Below, piece after piece: positions 1 through 11,560 of a stretch of DNA of 64,000 bases; position 1 is the first letter of the stretch; each line of letters starts with the position of its first letter. The DNA comes from Pieris napi. Its lineage: Eukaryota; Arthropoda; Insecta; Lepidoptera; Pieridae. The stretch lies in NCBI RefSeq assembly GCF_905475465.1, contig NC_062249.1, positions 5,468,501 to 5,532,500 on the forward strand. The letters are read 5' to 3'. Below the pieces are notes generated by a model, which was given only the letters and a program-made list of their open reading frames with translations, searched no databases and was not told the DNA's origin. Position numbers and translations under genes: made by a program.

Positions 1-661
1 ACATTGGACTTTAGATAAGCTAATTTTATATTACAGATGAAATTTCTAATATAATATATTATTGTATGTAATTATTGTTTTATAAGTGAATATTGTGTCA
101 AGTATTGTATCTACGTGTTCTATTAATATTTTATCATATTCATAATTCGTTCTTTGCTCGAAAAATTTACCTATAATAATCTTAGCACTACTAACTTTTT
201 AGTTAAAATTTTTCTAACCACTCCTGAAAATATTTATTGCGAAGCTAGTGTCTATATGGGTTATAAGAAAAGTGTTAAATTGACAAATATATGCATATCA
301 GCTATTGTTCTGCCAAGACGCTGTTCGACCTAGAAAAATATAATAAACTATGTGATGTTGGCGTGATGCATGCACTATCTTTCTAGACTTTGCACGGATT
401 GATTTTTTTATGATGAAACATCATTCAAACGACTCAAATTTGGCTTGGTGGGAAAGATTGCCACTTAATTAATTCTTTGATATAATGATGTTACTCTGAA
501 ATCATTATACAATATCTATATATTTCTAGCTTGGTGCTTTGTTCCTTGTATCAAGAAGTGGCTGGTTGCAAGTGTCTTAAATGTGATTTAAATAATTCCG
601 AACTATGCAAAGTTCCATACGTTAGACAATAATTAATTATAAAACATATTCAATCAATAAT
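1..661. other. AT-rich intergenic DNA, nothing recognised
   Basis: No open frame with coding character, no inverted or tandem repeat of note and no match to the repeat families seen elsewhere in the window. Confidence 0.5.
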
Positions 662-735
662 TTAACCGACTTCAAAATATCGAAGGAGGTTATCAATTTG
701 ACCTGATTTTATTTCATAGCGTACTTCCAAGCTGG
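662..735. repeat. Short dispersed-repeat fragment (LINE-tail-like)
   Basis: The phrase accgacttcaaaatatcgaa followed by ggaggttatcaatttgacc resembles a tail motif common at the ends of insect non-LTR elements. Only this fragment is visible. The assignment rests on recalled similarity, not on a search. Confidence 0.35.
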
Positions 736-1478
736 TACATTAATCCCCCAATCGAACTATACAGCGTGTTCAACCTATTGAGTCACCGTGACCGCTATAC
801 TATTGTCACAATATCATAGTTAAATACAAAAACATACTATATTAATTAAAAACGACAAGCTTTATACGAAAATACATCATTATATTCACATATCAAAGAG
901 ATGTTTTACCTTAAAATATCTTTTGAATATAAAATTTGTGAACGAAACTGAAGAAAAACTTGAGATACGGAGGTAAGATATAAAAATACAGTAAAAAATA
1001 TATAAAGCAACAAAAATATATTATTCTCAAGACGAGCTCGCACACAGGTGGAGGCTGCATTTGTGTGCATCTGTTCGTAGAGAAATGAATGGAGTCGAAT
1101 AGTATTATAGAATTTATATTTTAAACTATCGAGTCGGTATAAACGTATAAAAAAAATATGTTTTTATGGTGTTATAACTTGAATAAGTATTGAACTATAA
1201 TAAAACATTTGAATTAGTTTAATACAATTCCTGTAACCACTAAAACCAGACATCAGACCGCATTTAAAGAAATAACTATATATATTAACTTAAAAAAAAA
1301 ATTGGCTACCGGCTCCATAGTTTTCTGATATGGAATATTCGTAGAGCGCATCAGACGTATGGTGTATGTGTGCCGTGCACCTTCTCGTATGAAGTATTGA
1401 CGTTGATATTAGAAATGAGCACTAGACTGGATGAGCCAAAATTATTATTATTAAAGGCCAAATTCATACAACACGAAT
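736..1478. other. AT-rich DNA, nothing recognised
   Basis: No supported gene or repeat. Short homopolymer runs only. Confidence 0.5.
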
Positions 1479-1568
1479 GAGTATTTTCTATCTTATAAGA
1501 GTATTTTCTATCTTACAAGAGTATTTTCTATCTTACAAGAGTATTTTCTATCTTACAAGAGTATTGTC
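1479..1568. repeat. Tandem repeat, 20-bp unit, about 4.5 copies
   Basis: The unit gagtattttctatcttacaa is repeated head to tail four times at exact 20-bp spacing (1479, 1499, 1519, 1539), followed by a half unit. The only variation in full units is t for c at one position of the first. The copies have no spacers, so this is a minisatellite and not a CRISPR array. Confidence 0.95.
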
Positions 1569-1769
1569 TACATATGTTTTGTTCAGACAATTTTTTGAGT
1601 CTGTTTTGTGATCTGTCAAACTATATCTTATGTCCTATAAACTGTTGAGTTACGGAGGTAGTTAAGAAAGGTATTTATACATTATGTAACTTATATAAAA
1701 CGTTTTTATTGAAACAAATTTTTATATACAATAGAATGTGTTCGTATCAACAAGTTGAGTAAAAACATT

Positions 1770-1952
1770 TTATTGATTTCTTACTAAGGTTTTGTATTGT
1801 AGTGAATCAAAAATCATATTAAAGTAATTTAAGGTTGTCTTGTTTTGCAATATCTGTGTTACACACACATATATAGCTTGCACATACATCGTGCAACTCA
1901 TATCGCACTTACTACATTTTCGTTCTAGAACGACATAAACACTACTGGGCAA
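1770..1952 (-). other. Non-coding DNA with a chance short open frame
   Basis: A 60-codon frame on the minus strand has no domain, no splice context and no neighbours that support it. I treat it as chance. Confidence 0.5.
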
Positions 1953-2010
1953 ATTAAGTTTCCTATTTCATAATTTTTTTTGTGTGTGTTTCATAATGTG
2001 TCATCTAAAA

Positions 2011-2224
2011 AACCACTAGCCCTACATGTTTAGGTCTGGGCCTCAGATATCTTTATATTTTTTATGCCTGATACACGCCGTCTTGTTCACACACTTTTTA
2101 AATCTAAGCCAAGCCGCTTTCCTCACGATGTCTAGACAGAAAGTCCATTAGTCCACAGCCGGGGCTTGAACCTACGACCTCAGGTATGAGAGTCACATGC
2201 TGGAGATACTAGGCCAACACTGTA
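2011..2224 (-). repeat. tRNA-derived SINE, family A, diverged copy
   Basis: On the minus strand the copy begins with the tRNA-like head (cagtgttggcctagt) and a B-box relative (ggttcaagccccgg), then the body with tttcctcacgatg and the tail that reads aaacatgtagggct on the minus strand. It has lost part of the body relative to the copies at 24,704 and 52,030. Confidence 0.85.
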
Positions 2225-2363
2225 CAGTTTCTTCTACAGGCACTAATAAATTATTTCTAAGAACAAAAAATATAGTGTCTATAATAAGGAACTTATGGAC
2301 CTTACTATCACCTATCAACACCTTTTAATTTTCGTTAAAACTACAGTATAATCGAAAAACCTA

Positions 2364-2812
2364 AGTCTTTTTTTTATAGAATAGGGGGCAAAGGGACAGG
2401 AGGCTCACCTGATGTTAAGTGATACCGCCGCCCTCAGACACTTTCAAAGCCAGAGGGCTAGCGAGTGGAATGCCGGTTTTTTATTAATTGGTACGCTCTT
2501 TTCTTGAAGGGCCCTAAGTCGAATTGGTTCGAAAATATGCCAGTGGGCAGCTGATTCCACTTAGTGGTGGTGCGCAGCAAAATCTGCCTTAAAAACGCTC
2601 AGTTGTGGAACGACGGACGTCGAGGTGATCGGGTGGAATTTCATTTTAGGTCTCGACGTCTGATGTCGAAACTCAGCTGCAGGTATTAATCTGAATAACT
2701 CCCCTGAACATTCCCTATAGTACATGCGATAGAAGATGCAAAGAGAGTCCACATCACTACGCGACACCAAAGGATCAAGCCGCTCGAAAAGAGTTTGGTC
2801 GTCAACGAATCG
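2364..2812 (-). mobile_element. LINE 3' end, family B, longest copy
   Basis: Read on the minus strand this is the end of a non-LTR retrotransposon reverse-transcriptase ORF. The frame WNQLPTGIFSNQF is followed by LGPFKKRAYQLIKN and a stop, then an untranslated tail with ggcggcggtatcacttaaca, and it finishes in an A run (the T run at 2370). Upstream, an overlapping frame with RLIPAAEFRHQ belongs to the same ORF after a frameshift. The element is 5'-truncated and dead. Shorter copies of the same tail occur at 7660, 12,527, 29,040, 33,227, 38,367, 50,408 and 51,252. Confidence 0.8.
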
Positions 2813-4127
2813 GTCTTAGTTGAATACGGTCAATTTAAATTTAAAAATGAAGAACAAAACATATACTAATTAAGGCCTATTCATTTATGAATATGTCTGT
2901 CAAATATTTATAATGTGTAGACTAGATGTATGTATCCCAAAAATATTTATATAACAAAAATAAATTCGTTTACATTTCTTTGACGCCGAGTGTATCCATA
3001 GAGCCTCGTACGGTCAGAAAATATAAAATATTCTATGAATTTATTTCAAAGGATTTCAAACAGCTGAAAATATCGTACCAATCTCACGTAGGTACATTTC
3101 GATTTTTTGCTCTCCTTACTTCTTGCTTCCAATTATGTGTTTGTGCATTTTTTTCGGAATAAATATATATATGTATATTGTATAATATATATTGGATACT
3201 ATATTTTTATATGAATAATTAAGTATACAACATAATATATTTTATAGGTATTAATTCTTCATTATATATATATAGGCTAATATATAAGAAGCACTGTCTC
3301 TATAAATTTTTTTTTATTAACACTACGTTGTAGTAATACAGAAAACAGAACAAAAAAAAAAAAAAAAACAAGGCAACTGGCGGTCTTAATGGTTTCGACC
3401 TATATCTTCCAAGCAACTACATGTGAGAGCAAGAAGTGCATGACATAAAGTTACTTAGAAAAAACTGCAAAGCAATTTAAACATGTAAACAGTCGAAGGG
3501 ACAATAATAAAAAATAGAAATAAGTATGTTAAAAAAAGGTTTAGCTTTATGCCTTGCGTTGCTATGCGTTTAAGTTTTCCGGGATCTAATACTACGCGAA
3601 TAAAAAAACTAAAAAAAACTTTTGTTTTCTGTAAATTCTTAAGATTATTCCTAAATATTGCTTTTCCGCATCATAATCATGATATGACTGTTGATAAACA
3701 TCATGTACTTAGAGTCAGAAAAAACGCTTTAAGAAAGCGTATATAGCCTTTGAAATATACAAATATATACCTTTTTTAAACTATAAATAAATAATTATAA
3801 CCACGAAGACAATAAATATTTTAATACCTTTTCTTCAGACCGTCCGCGCCATTTTTCTTGCTATAACTTATAGTTTCGGATAATGCATTAGAGAACTTCT
3901 TTATGGAATAGAAAATTCTCATATCTATGTATGTACGGTATTTTACGTGTAATGTGCTATACCTAATGTATAACGTTGAAATATGTATATTCTCGTTAAA
4001 ACAGTAAGTAGCTAAAGTATGGCTTTTCTTGTGGGTTTCCACAAGAGGGGTGGGGGGGGGTCTTGCAGTTTGAAAATTTAAGTAGGGAAAGGATATTTGG
4101 ACTGATTTAGTTTTTGAATATAATGAG
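2813..4127. other. AT-rich DNA, nothing recognised
   Basis: Contains an A run at about 3353-3368 and scattered short frames with no coding character. Confidence 0.45.
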
Positions 4128-4315
4128 GTTACATTATATCAAAAACTAAATCTTCGTTTCGCCGTAAATATTTTTCTTACATAGGCTACTTTTTTAGTAT
4201 CTAGCGCGGTATCACGCGGAGGTTTGCCTCCTATTACATAAGAAAAGGAACATTTAGCTATGTTACCCTATAGAGACTGTTCGCTTTTCCGGAATAAAAA
4301 CCTAAGTATTAAATA
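4128..4315. repeat. Dispersed repeat, family C
   Basis: The stretch cttcgtttcgccgtaaat through agagactgttcgcttttccg recurs in the same order at 6175-6275 (partly) and inverted at 48,690-48,850. No terminal repeats could be defined. A Helitron-like or non-autonomous origin is possible but not shown. Confidence 0.6.
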
Positions 4316-5101
4316 AAACATTTTTTAATGCTTTCTCTTTTAATTTTTTTCTCATAGTTCAAGGAATAAATTTAAAAAAAAACTCGAAGTAGTCCAGCCG
4401 TGTTTGAGTTTTGTGCTTAGCAACATATTTTGCGATTCATTCTTGTTTATAGCAAGAAAAATCTGTAGTGGAATTTAAATATATTATTGACTTACAATTA
4501 CAGCTATTACTACAAAAGCTTTGGGTATCCCTATTTTATGTCTAGGTATATTACCTAAACCTCAAATAAGCTCTCATGTAATTTAATTAGTACACATCCT
4601 TCCGCGCAAAATATCAAAACGCACCCATATCAAAAACCAATTTCATTCAATATGAAACCGACAAATCGTATCTAAATTGGAACAGGGCGTAATATCAGAC
4701 TCCCATCAACTTTAATCTTAAAACAAAATTCTAAGAACCACTCCATTAGGCTCCATTCAATTTGGCCAACAAAAAATCCGCTGTTTTATAATAACCACTG
4801 TATTACGCCGAACAATCATCATTAGCCTCCCAAAACAATATAATAAAAATCATTAAAAGTATACACTGTAAAAAAACGGAAGCTCGGATGCGGAACGAAT
4901 TTCTGTATTAGTTGATAGTGTTTTGTTTTTCTTCACTGTCTCTAGTGTGGCTTATGCCAGCTTAAAATGTTTTAGATAAATTATTTCATTTGATTTCTTG
5001 CACCCTTGACTATTTATAATAATTATATCAACGGCACCGTTTGAATTAATATTTAAAAAAATATTTAAAAAAAAAGTGTGTGTGTCAGCTACGACGCACG
5101 A

Positions 5102-5592
5102 TTGGAGTTTACTCCTTACGAACGATAATTATGATATATATCGTATATAATATATCGAATAGAAAAAAAGGGTAAATGAACGCATCTGTTAAAATGATAA
5201 GAGAAAGTTACATATATCTGTAATTATTCGGATTATTTATATTACTTCAACATACTTTACATAAAGTATGTTACAAAACAATATAATTTAGTTTTAATTT
5301 CACTGACCATTACTATTGACAAAACTCTATGGTACGCTAGACAATCTACTTTTATTTTTTACACCTGTCAACACTGACAATGTTGTAACGTGGCTGTCAA
5401 AACGTGAATTCAAAATAGAAAAGTCTATGTAATGTATTCCATCTCATTCTTTTACACGTTCAATCCTACAGATATATATGTTTGTCTCTTTCTACATAAC
5501 GCCTCAACTTTTCTTTTTACACTTGATTTTACTCATTAAATTTCCGTACCGGGCCTTATAACTCAAATCGTTTCTTAAGGAGTAAACTCCAA
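5102..5592. mobile_element. MITE with about 25-bp terminal inverted repeats
   Basis: The left end (ttggagtttactcctta, 5102-5118) is the perfect reverse complement of the right end (taaggagtaaactccaa, 5576-5592), and the match continues imperfectly inward through cgaacgat versus atcgtttc. The 491-bp interior has no transposase and includes a 10-bp-arm hairpin at 5247-5270. No clear target-site duplication is seen, so the superfamily is open. Confidence 0.75.
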
Positions 5593-6174
5593 AAAACAAA
5601 ATACCCCTAATTGTACACCTTCGTTTATTGGATTTTCAATGGGTTAAAACCTAGTCTATTGCACTAATCCAACTAAAACATTGATCAGTCTCTTGTCATC
5701 ATTGCAAAGACAATTTGTCAGAAGAGACGAACAAACCTAGTTTAAAGACTGGTTATGTTATAGGCCATAGCATACTTTAAAAATTCGGGTCTATAATGAT
5801 AACGTTACAATTAGTGTTACATTAATTACTTATCAAAATAAAGCCTTTTTAAAGTCTGTTCAAATAATAAAGAGAACAATGTATTTTCTATTGTATTGGA
5901 TCTTAAAAATATAATTTACGACTCATAATATTTTACATATGCATTGTCAATAACTGAGGAATTTATGAGTTGTGTCCAATTTTTGTTTGCTGAGAAAATG
6001 TTTGATTATTAAAAGATTTTTATATTTGTAATAACTGTGTGTGACCACACTGACTGATTCCGGGATTTTTTGTACTGAAGATAAATTGTATTATAGACTA
6101 TAAATTAAGATAAATTTCAATATATTTAGAGTTGAAACAAGTTGGCTTTATCGTCCAAGTCAAGTTTTTTATAT
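5593..6174. other. AT-rich DNA, nothing recognised
   Basis: No gene, structured repeat or known motif seen. Confidence 0.45.
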
Positions 6175-6275
6175 TATACTTCGTTTCGCCTTAAATTTTT
6201 TTTACTTAGCCTATCTTTTTCGTGGCTACATGCCAAACATGTGGAATATAGAGAATGTTCGTAAAGTAAAACCAA
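6175..6275. repeat. Dispersed repeat, family C (fragment)
   Basis: Shares cttcgtttcgcctta and the following segment with the copies at 4128 and 48,690. Confidence 0.5.
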
Positions 6276-6317
6276 ATGTTAAACGACTCAAATACAAGAA
6301 TATTTCCTCTAACTTCG

Positions 6318-6630
6318 ATTTTGTTCTCTTTGGAGAAGAGAGTTGGGCTGTGGGGTTCAAGTCTACAGGCGCTAATTAAAGATTTAAGTTGGTGCCATAA
6401 CGCACCAACGAATAAGTATCGCAGTACAGCCCTGCGATTCTGTAACTCACTTTTCGAACTCACACAGCGGTTTTCGCATCGGCGGTCGCTCTCAAATCAG
6501 TCGTGAAGCAGTCATTTTATGATTTGGCATTCTGAAAAGGTGGGGGGTTGTAGTTTATTGTTTATTAACAGAGTTACAGAATCGCAGGGCTGTGAGGAAA
6601 TGCTGCTAGCGTTAAAGGTATATATACATA
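6318..6630 (+). mobile_element. LINE ORF C-terminal fragment, family D, split by a MITE
   Basis: The plus strand matches the fragment at 47,990-48,185: ttcgattttgttctctttgg, then a tgtggggttcaagtct segment, aaagatttaagttgg, aataagtatcgca and gaggaaatgctg. Between 6427 and 6592 a separate inverted-repeat element interrupts it. The same region in other copies encodes a peptide containing LGPWGSSAQALIKD and LAQRIS, the C-terminal end of a LINE polyprotein. The copy has stops and is non-functional. Confidence 0.75.
6427..6592. mobile_element. MITE, family E, nested in a LINE fragment
   Basis: The ends are perfect inverted repeats of 22 bp (starting cagccctgcgattctgtaac; the other end is its reverse complement). 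It interrupts a LINE segment that is contiguous at 48,130-48,150. Relatives lie at 29,284, 37,787 and 49,257. It carries no ORF. Confidence 0.85.
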
Positions 6631-7659
6631 TATGAAAATTTATTAATTAAATTATTGATTTTTATTTTTATTAAATTTATTTTACCAGTTACCAACAGAA
6701 TCCGATTACAAAAAGTACCGTTTTGTATCTATTAATTAGAGATAGATATCTTTGGAAAAGCCGATGAAGAAACCTGTGACCTTACCCACTAAATAAGTGC
6801 ATTTAAAGTCAGTAACAACTTTAAAACATATGGAAGGAAATGATATGCTATATGTTAATATGTGTATGTAATCAAGGACCGCATACCAACTGTTTCCCAT
6901 ACATAAAAGTATCGAGATTTAAATTTATTTTTCTTTAAACAAATAAACCCGTCAACATTCCATAACACAATAGAATATCGAAGTAATGTTAACCCAACAC
7001 ACGTCGGTTTTATTATCAGTAGGCGTTGACCCATAAAATACACTGTCTGGGTGACCCTTTATGGTCTCATCTCATTTGAAATTTGTTACAATATGAAGTC
7101 TTTGCATACTACTCTATAATTTTAAAATATACAAAATATATTTGTATTCTTAAAATATGATAGAATTTAGGAGAACTGTAACTAAAATACTTTTTGACAA
7201 TTAAAATTGAAGAGTATTTGTATGTTAGACGCGTCAATTTGAAGAATTTGTGGTTCAAATTTAATGTGTTAGATAGCCGATATATTGATGAAAGTCTTAT
7301 GATATCATGCTAAGATTGAGTGAACACAGGTCAACTGCGGGACACAGCTAGTATAACAACAATTTAACCCATTTTATCTTTATTCATAAAAAATAATACA
7401 GTTTCAACCAAAGTATTCATCTGTCTTTTTTCGTCAGAGTGTAAACACGATTTGATAGAAAGAGACAAAAGTGTACTTTACGTTGAGTGCAATTACACTG
7501 ATTTAGTTTTCATGAATATTAGGTTAGTCTATACAATTATAACTAGATTTTAATTTTTTGAAGTCTTGCATCGTAATGGCGACTTTATTGCTAATTTATG
7601 AGGTGTAATTTACTATGTACAAAAAAAATTAAGTCATGATACATTTTGCTTTGATGGTT
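6631..7659. other. AT-rich DNA, nothing recognised
   Basis: Short frames such as the minus-strand 62-codon one ending at 6855 lack coding character. No structured repeat seen. Confidence 0.45.
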
Positions 7660-7790
7660 TGGGGCGTTTCTTAAGGCAGTGAAACCAGCTGTCCACTGAA
7701 GTATTTCCGAATCAATTCGCTTTAGGGTCCTTAAAGAAAAGAGTGTACCAATTCACAAATGTCGGGCAACGCACACGCGAGAACTAATTG
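7660..7790 (+). mobile_element. LINE 3' end, family B, degraded
   Basis: Contains aaggcagtgaaaccagctgt, ttcgctttagggtccttaaa, gaaaagagtgtaccaatt and ggcaacgcac, in the same order as the coding end of the copy at 2364 read on its own sense strand. Confidence 0.7.
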
Positions 7791-9664
7791 AGCATTAAAT
7801 TTTGTTAATTTTCTTCATTCAGTTAATTCTCCAATAGAGACAATATAACCACTCTCAGTACGGCTGTAATGACCTCATTTCTGTCAAAACACCCAAAAAC
7901 CTTGCTTTAAAATTAAACCCACCAAAGTATTATAATTAATGGCGCTAGTGGGGAAATAAATAAATACCGTAATTAAAATCGTGTATATTTCTAATACTGG
8001 AAAACGCCATCTTGCCGAAATTTTAGGAAACTACTGCAGTCTAGATAAACGAAACTTAACGTGAGCTTTTGGCACAATATCTTCGTATATATGTCCTTTG
8101 GTTCAAATTAAAATTTAGTTATATATATTATGTGTCATATTGGTTATTTTTTTTGGGAAATTGATTTAATACTGTTAACTTTACACTTATATACTACGTA
8201 CCTATAAGTTACTATGTAAAGTGTTTAATATGTATTGTGTAATTCGTCTTTATGTCAATAGAATTAATCTAGAGCAATGATTATGTTTAAACGTGTATAA
8301 ACAACACAAAAAGCAATTGAATACAAAAAGTCGTTTATAGCCAGAAATATACGCATATGATTTCTAAATAACATTATGTGCAAACGTTTATCATAATTTA
8401 TGAGGCACGCGATACCCAAACACGCATAATCAACAGGTGTCTATCCGTGCTTAACGACAATCCATCCAAATAATTCACTATACCTTGGTCACATCTTCGA
8501 ACGTAACGTATCCATCACACTCCACTAAAATAGTTCGAAATTCAAACACAAAACGCACATTCCATTTTCCCACCGAAACTAAAACAACATAACCTTCGAG
8601 AAAACATTTGAACCGAAAGAACGTATGGTTCTATCAAAAATTTAACTCCTTCAGTCTTGATACAACCCGTTTCGCAGGGAAATTAAGTCGATACGTAATT
8701 AAAAGTGGCACAACGCACACACAGACAGGATCGACATAAAAATGCTGGAGAGGAAAAAAAAGTATAGGTTTAAAATTTGCCCGGTATAAATTTGTGTTTT
8801 TTTCCTTTACCTACTTATGTATAGCGTCATGCGCAGTAAAGGGTTGGATATAAGCCGGCGGATTTGAATGGGTCCCGTTTCGGTGATAACCCTTAGTTGG
8901 GAGGACTTTTTAATTGTCTAGGGTTGTATCTTGAAGAGAGTATTTTTTTCGCCACTATGCAAAGCGATGTGGTGGAGTTCGAACGTGGATTCTGTTATAA
9001 AATTGAGTGAATGACCTAAGACTGGGTTATAAATTACTCTGGCTGCTGATCGGCTTTGAATTTTTAGGACAAAGGATTAGCTATAACCCACAAAATAAAT
9101 TAAACAATTTCCTTGAAATTATGATAAACCTATTCGTATACATTTATAGTAACTCAAATTTAAGATAAAATATTAAATTTTTATGGCAACAATGATTAAG
9201 TATACATGATTTCTTAATGTATTTCATACAGAAGAGACCAAATACTTATTGTTTCATATAAGAATTTTAACTTATATTTAATATAGCCCTGGCTATAATA
9301 TAATATAATAATAAATATTAAGATTATAAAAAATATTAATATTAATAACAGTAATTATTTTATTTGTATTAAATTCCCAATAAAAAAATAAGTACCTATA
9401 TATTTCATAAGGCAAATAATAAATGTCCAGTCCCTTTTTGTCTGATACGATTTCACTACATTTAGTAATGTACCGCCATCTAGTAGATTACTGCGGAAGC
9501 TGTTTTTCAGCCATTTTTTCAGCGGTACAGATGTGTAAGGACAAAAAACTGTGAGGGCGCAAATTCTTATTAAGTTTTTCGAGAATGTTTCTGCATTTTC
9601 CTGGCGCTTTCTTTCACGTTACTAGAATATTTGTGTACCTTGAAAATGGGTACGCGTTCGATTA
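7791..9664. other. Non-coding DNA, nothing recognised
   Basis: Mostly AT-rich. A patch at about 8820-8990 is less AT-rich but has no open frame or repeat relationship that I can identify. Confidence 0.45.
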
Positions 9665-9991
9665 TATATGTCAACGTAAAATTGTAAAAACCGTTAGATT
9701 GTAATCTATCTCGCGAGATTATAAACTGTCGAAAGATTGTGAACCTCAGCTTACTGTTTACAATTTAACGTATTATTATTCGGTAGATTGTACTACACTA
9801 ACTTAGTTATCATTCAAACTTCTTTGGTCAATTACAGATTAATTTTACTTCCCAATAATTTCATATAACTACCGAATAATAATACGTTAAATTGTAAGCA
9901 GTTCGTTGAGGTTCACAATCTTTCGACAGTTTATAATCTCGCGTGATAGATTACAATCTAACGGTGTTTACAATTTTACGGTGACATATAT
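9665..9991. mobile_element. Foldback MITE with about 120-bp inverted arms
   Basis: The left arm (9665-9786) and right arm (9869-9991) are reverse complements with few mismatches. Shared blocks include accgttagattgtaatctat, gagattataaactgtcgaaa and acgtattattattcggtag. A loop of about 80 bp separates the arms. The arms also hold smaller palindromes (tctcgcgaga). There is no transposase ORF, so it must have been mobilised in trans. Confidence 0.9.
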
Positions 9992-10479
9992 ACTGAATTA
10001 TAAACTTAATAGAATTATTTTTTTAAATTTAGAACATGTTCACTAAAATGTAGAAGCTAGTTTCGTAACTGCTCCTGATATTAATCGCCCCAGATGCTGG
10101 GCGGGCGGCGAATGTCAAACAAAAAACGCAATTTTTCATGATTTCCGCCCGTCACTGTCACCCTCGCTTTACGAGAAACTGCAATATCTTAAATCTTAAC
10201 CTATATTCAGCAGTTGTAGGGGCTTGGGGCTTTCGCAAGGAAAGATTGTTGCTGTAATGTCTAACTTAATAGCAAATTTTATATCGTTAATTGTATTTTT
10301 TACAAATCTACCCTCATCGCCAAATTACGTTCGTTTAATAGATATTTATTTAATGCACAGTAAGATGTGTGTGTGTCACTTTTGCATTATGTAGTTCTTG
10401 TATTGAAAATGAGTATGTGAAATTGTTTTGCAATTTTGTATACACTAAATTGTATTATAAATTATATAGCAGATGGCCT
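9992..10479. other. Non-coding DNA, nothing recognised
   Basis: A small GC-rich patch (about 10,088-10,160, with gggcgggcggcg) has no open frame or repeat match. Confidence 0.45.
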
Positions 10480-10755
10480 AATGTAAGTTTGGCTTAGAAG
10501 CTTAAGCTTGGGATCCTGACGTCGCAGGTTTGATCCCCGGCTGTGCACCAATGGACTCTCTCTATGTGCGCATTTAACACTCACTACGATGAAAGAAAAC
10601 ATCGTGAGGAAATAGGCATGCCTTAGATACAAAAGTTGACGGTGTGTGTCAGGCACACACCGCACCGTGTGTGTGCTTCTTAGAAAAAACAAATAATCAC
10701 GAAACAGATACAGAAATCCCAGCCCTAGAAGGTTGTAACACCACTGTATTTTTTT
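10480..10755 (+). repeat. tRNA-derived SINE, family A
   Basis: Head with a B box (ggtttgatccccggc), body with tatgtgcgcatttaac and aaaacatcgtgagga, and tail with cacgaaacagatacagaaat and aaggttgtaacaccactg. It has an internal gtgtgtg expansion that forms a local palindrome (gtgtgtcaggcacacac). The long minus-strand open frame across it is a by-product of the repeat. Confidence 0.85.
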
Positions 10756-11079
10756 TGACACCAAAATGTCATTGTTCGGGTGTTTTGTGTGATGGTGTGT
10801 GAGTGTATGTACGTGAAGGTGTATAGGTGTGCTAATTATGCCGGTATTAGCGCAATGGATTTTAATAGTAATTCTACTGAACCATTTGTTATTTGTCACG
10901 TTTCTGTAAACAGATATTGACTCAATTATCTATCTATCAGATATCTATATATCAGAAAAGCGTGTCAGCTAATTAGCTTCCGTAAGTGGTTTTGCTTCCT
11001 CAATACACGTTATAATATAAAATTGGGATTAGCCCAAATGTATTTCCTAAATACTATAGAATAATTTATTTTCCACACA

Positions 11080-11155
11080 AATATATATATATATATATAT
11101 ATAATTATATAATTACTAAATATTATTATTTTTACTATGCAGGCTAAGAATAATG

Positions 11156-11189
<34 letters not shown>

Positions 11190-11312
11190 CATTATTCTTA
11201 GCCTGCATAGTAAAAATAATAATATTTAGTAATTATATAATTATATATATATATATATATATATTACATTATTCTTAGCCTGCATAGTAAAAATAATAAT
11301 ATTTAGTAATTC
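11080..11312. repeat. Three-armed palindrome with (AT)n tracts
   Basis: One arm of about 50 bp (11,103-11,159, containing ttactatgcaggctaagaat) is followed by an (AT)n tract and its exact reverse complement (11,185-11,243). A second (AT)n tract and a direct repeat of that reverse complement follow (11,264-11,312). The arms are essentially identical, so the duplication is recent or kept by gene conversion. It could equally be a misassembled or slippage-prone cruciform. Confidence 0.9.
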
Positions 11313-11400
11313 AAAATGGATAAATATTACTACTACACTGCATACAGGTTTTAGTTATAGTGAATTAGTTTAGTTGTCACACTTTACATATCTATAATAT

Positions 11401-11560
11401 AATATTATAAAGAGGAAACGTTTGATTTTTTGTATGTTTGTAATGAATAGGCTCCGAAACTACAGGACCGATTTCAAAAATTCTTTCACCGTTGGCAAGC
11501 TACACTATTCCCGAGTGATATAGGTTATGTTTCATTTTCAAAAAAATTAGGGATGCTTAC
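11401..11560 (+). repeat. Dispersed repeat, family F
   Basis: The stretch taataggctccgaaactac, accgatttcaaaaattcttt and acactattcccgagtgatat recalls a repeat end common in lepidopteran genomes. No terminal structure is visible and only one copy is in the window. Confidence 0.5.

Noticed and set aside
1479..1568. Regular 20-bp repeats as a CRISPR array
   Set aside because: No spacers between units; it is a simple tandem repeat in an animal genome.
10462..10899. 145-codon minus-strand open frame as a gene
   Set aside because: It runs antisense through a SINE; the composition comes from the repeat and no domain is present.
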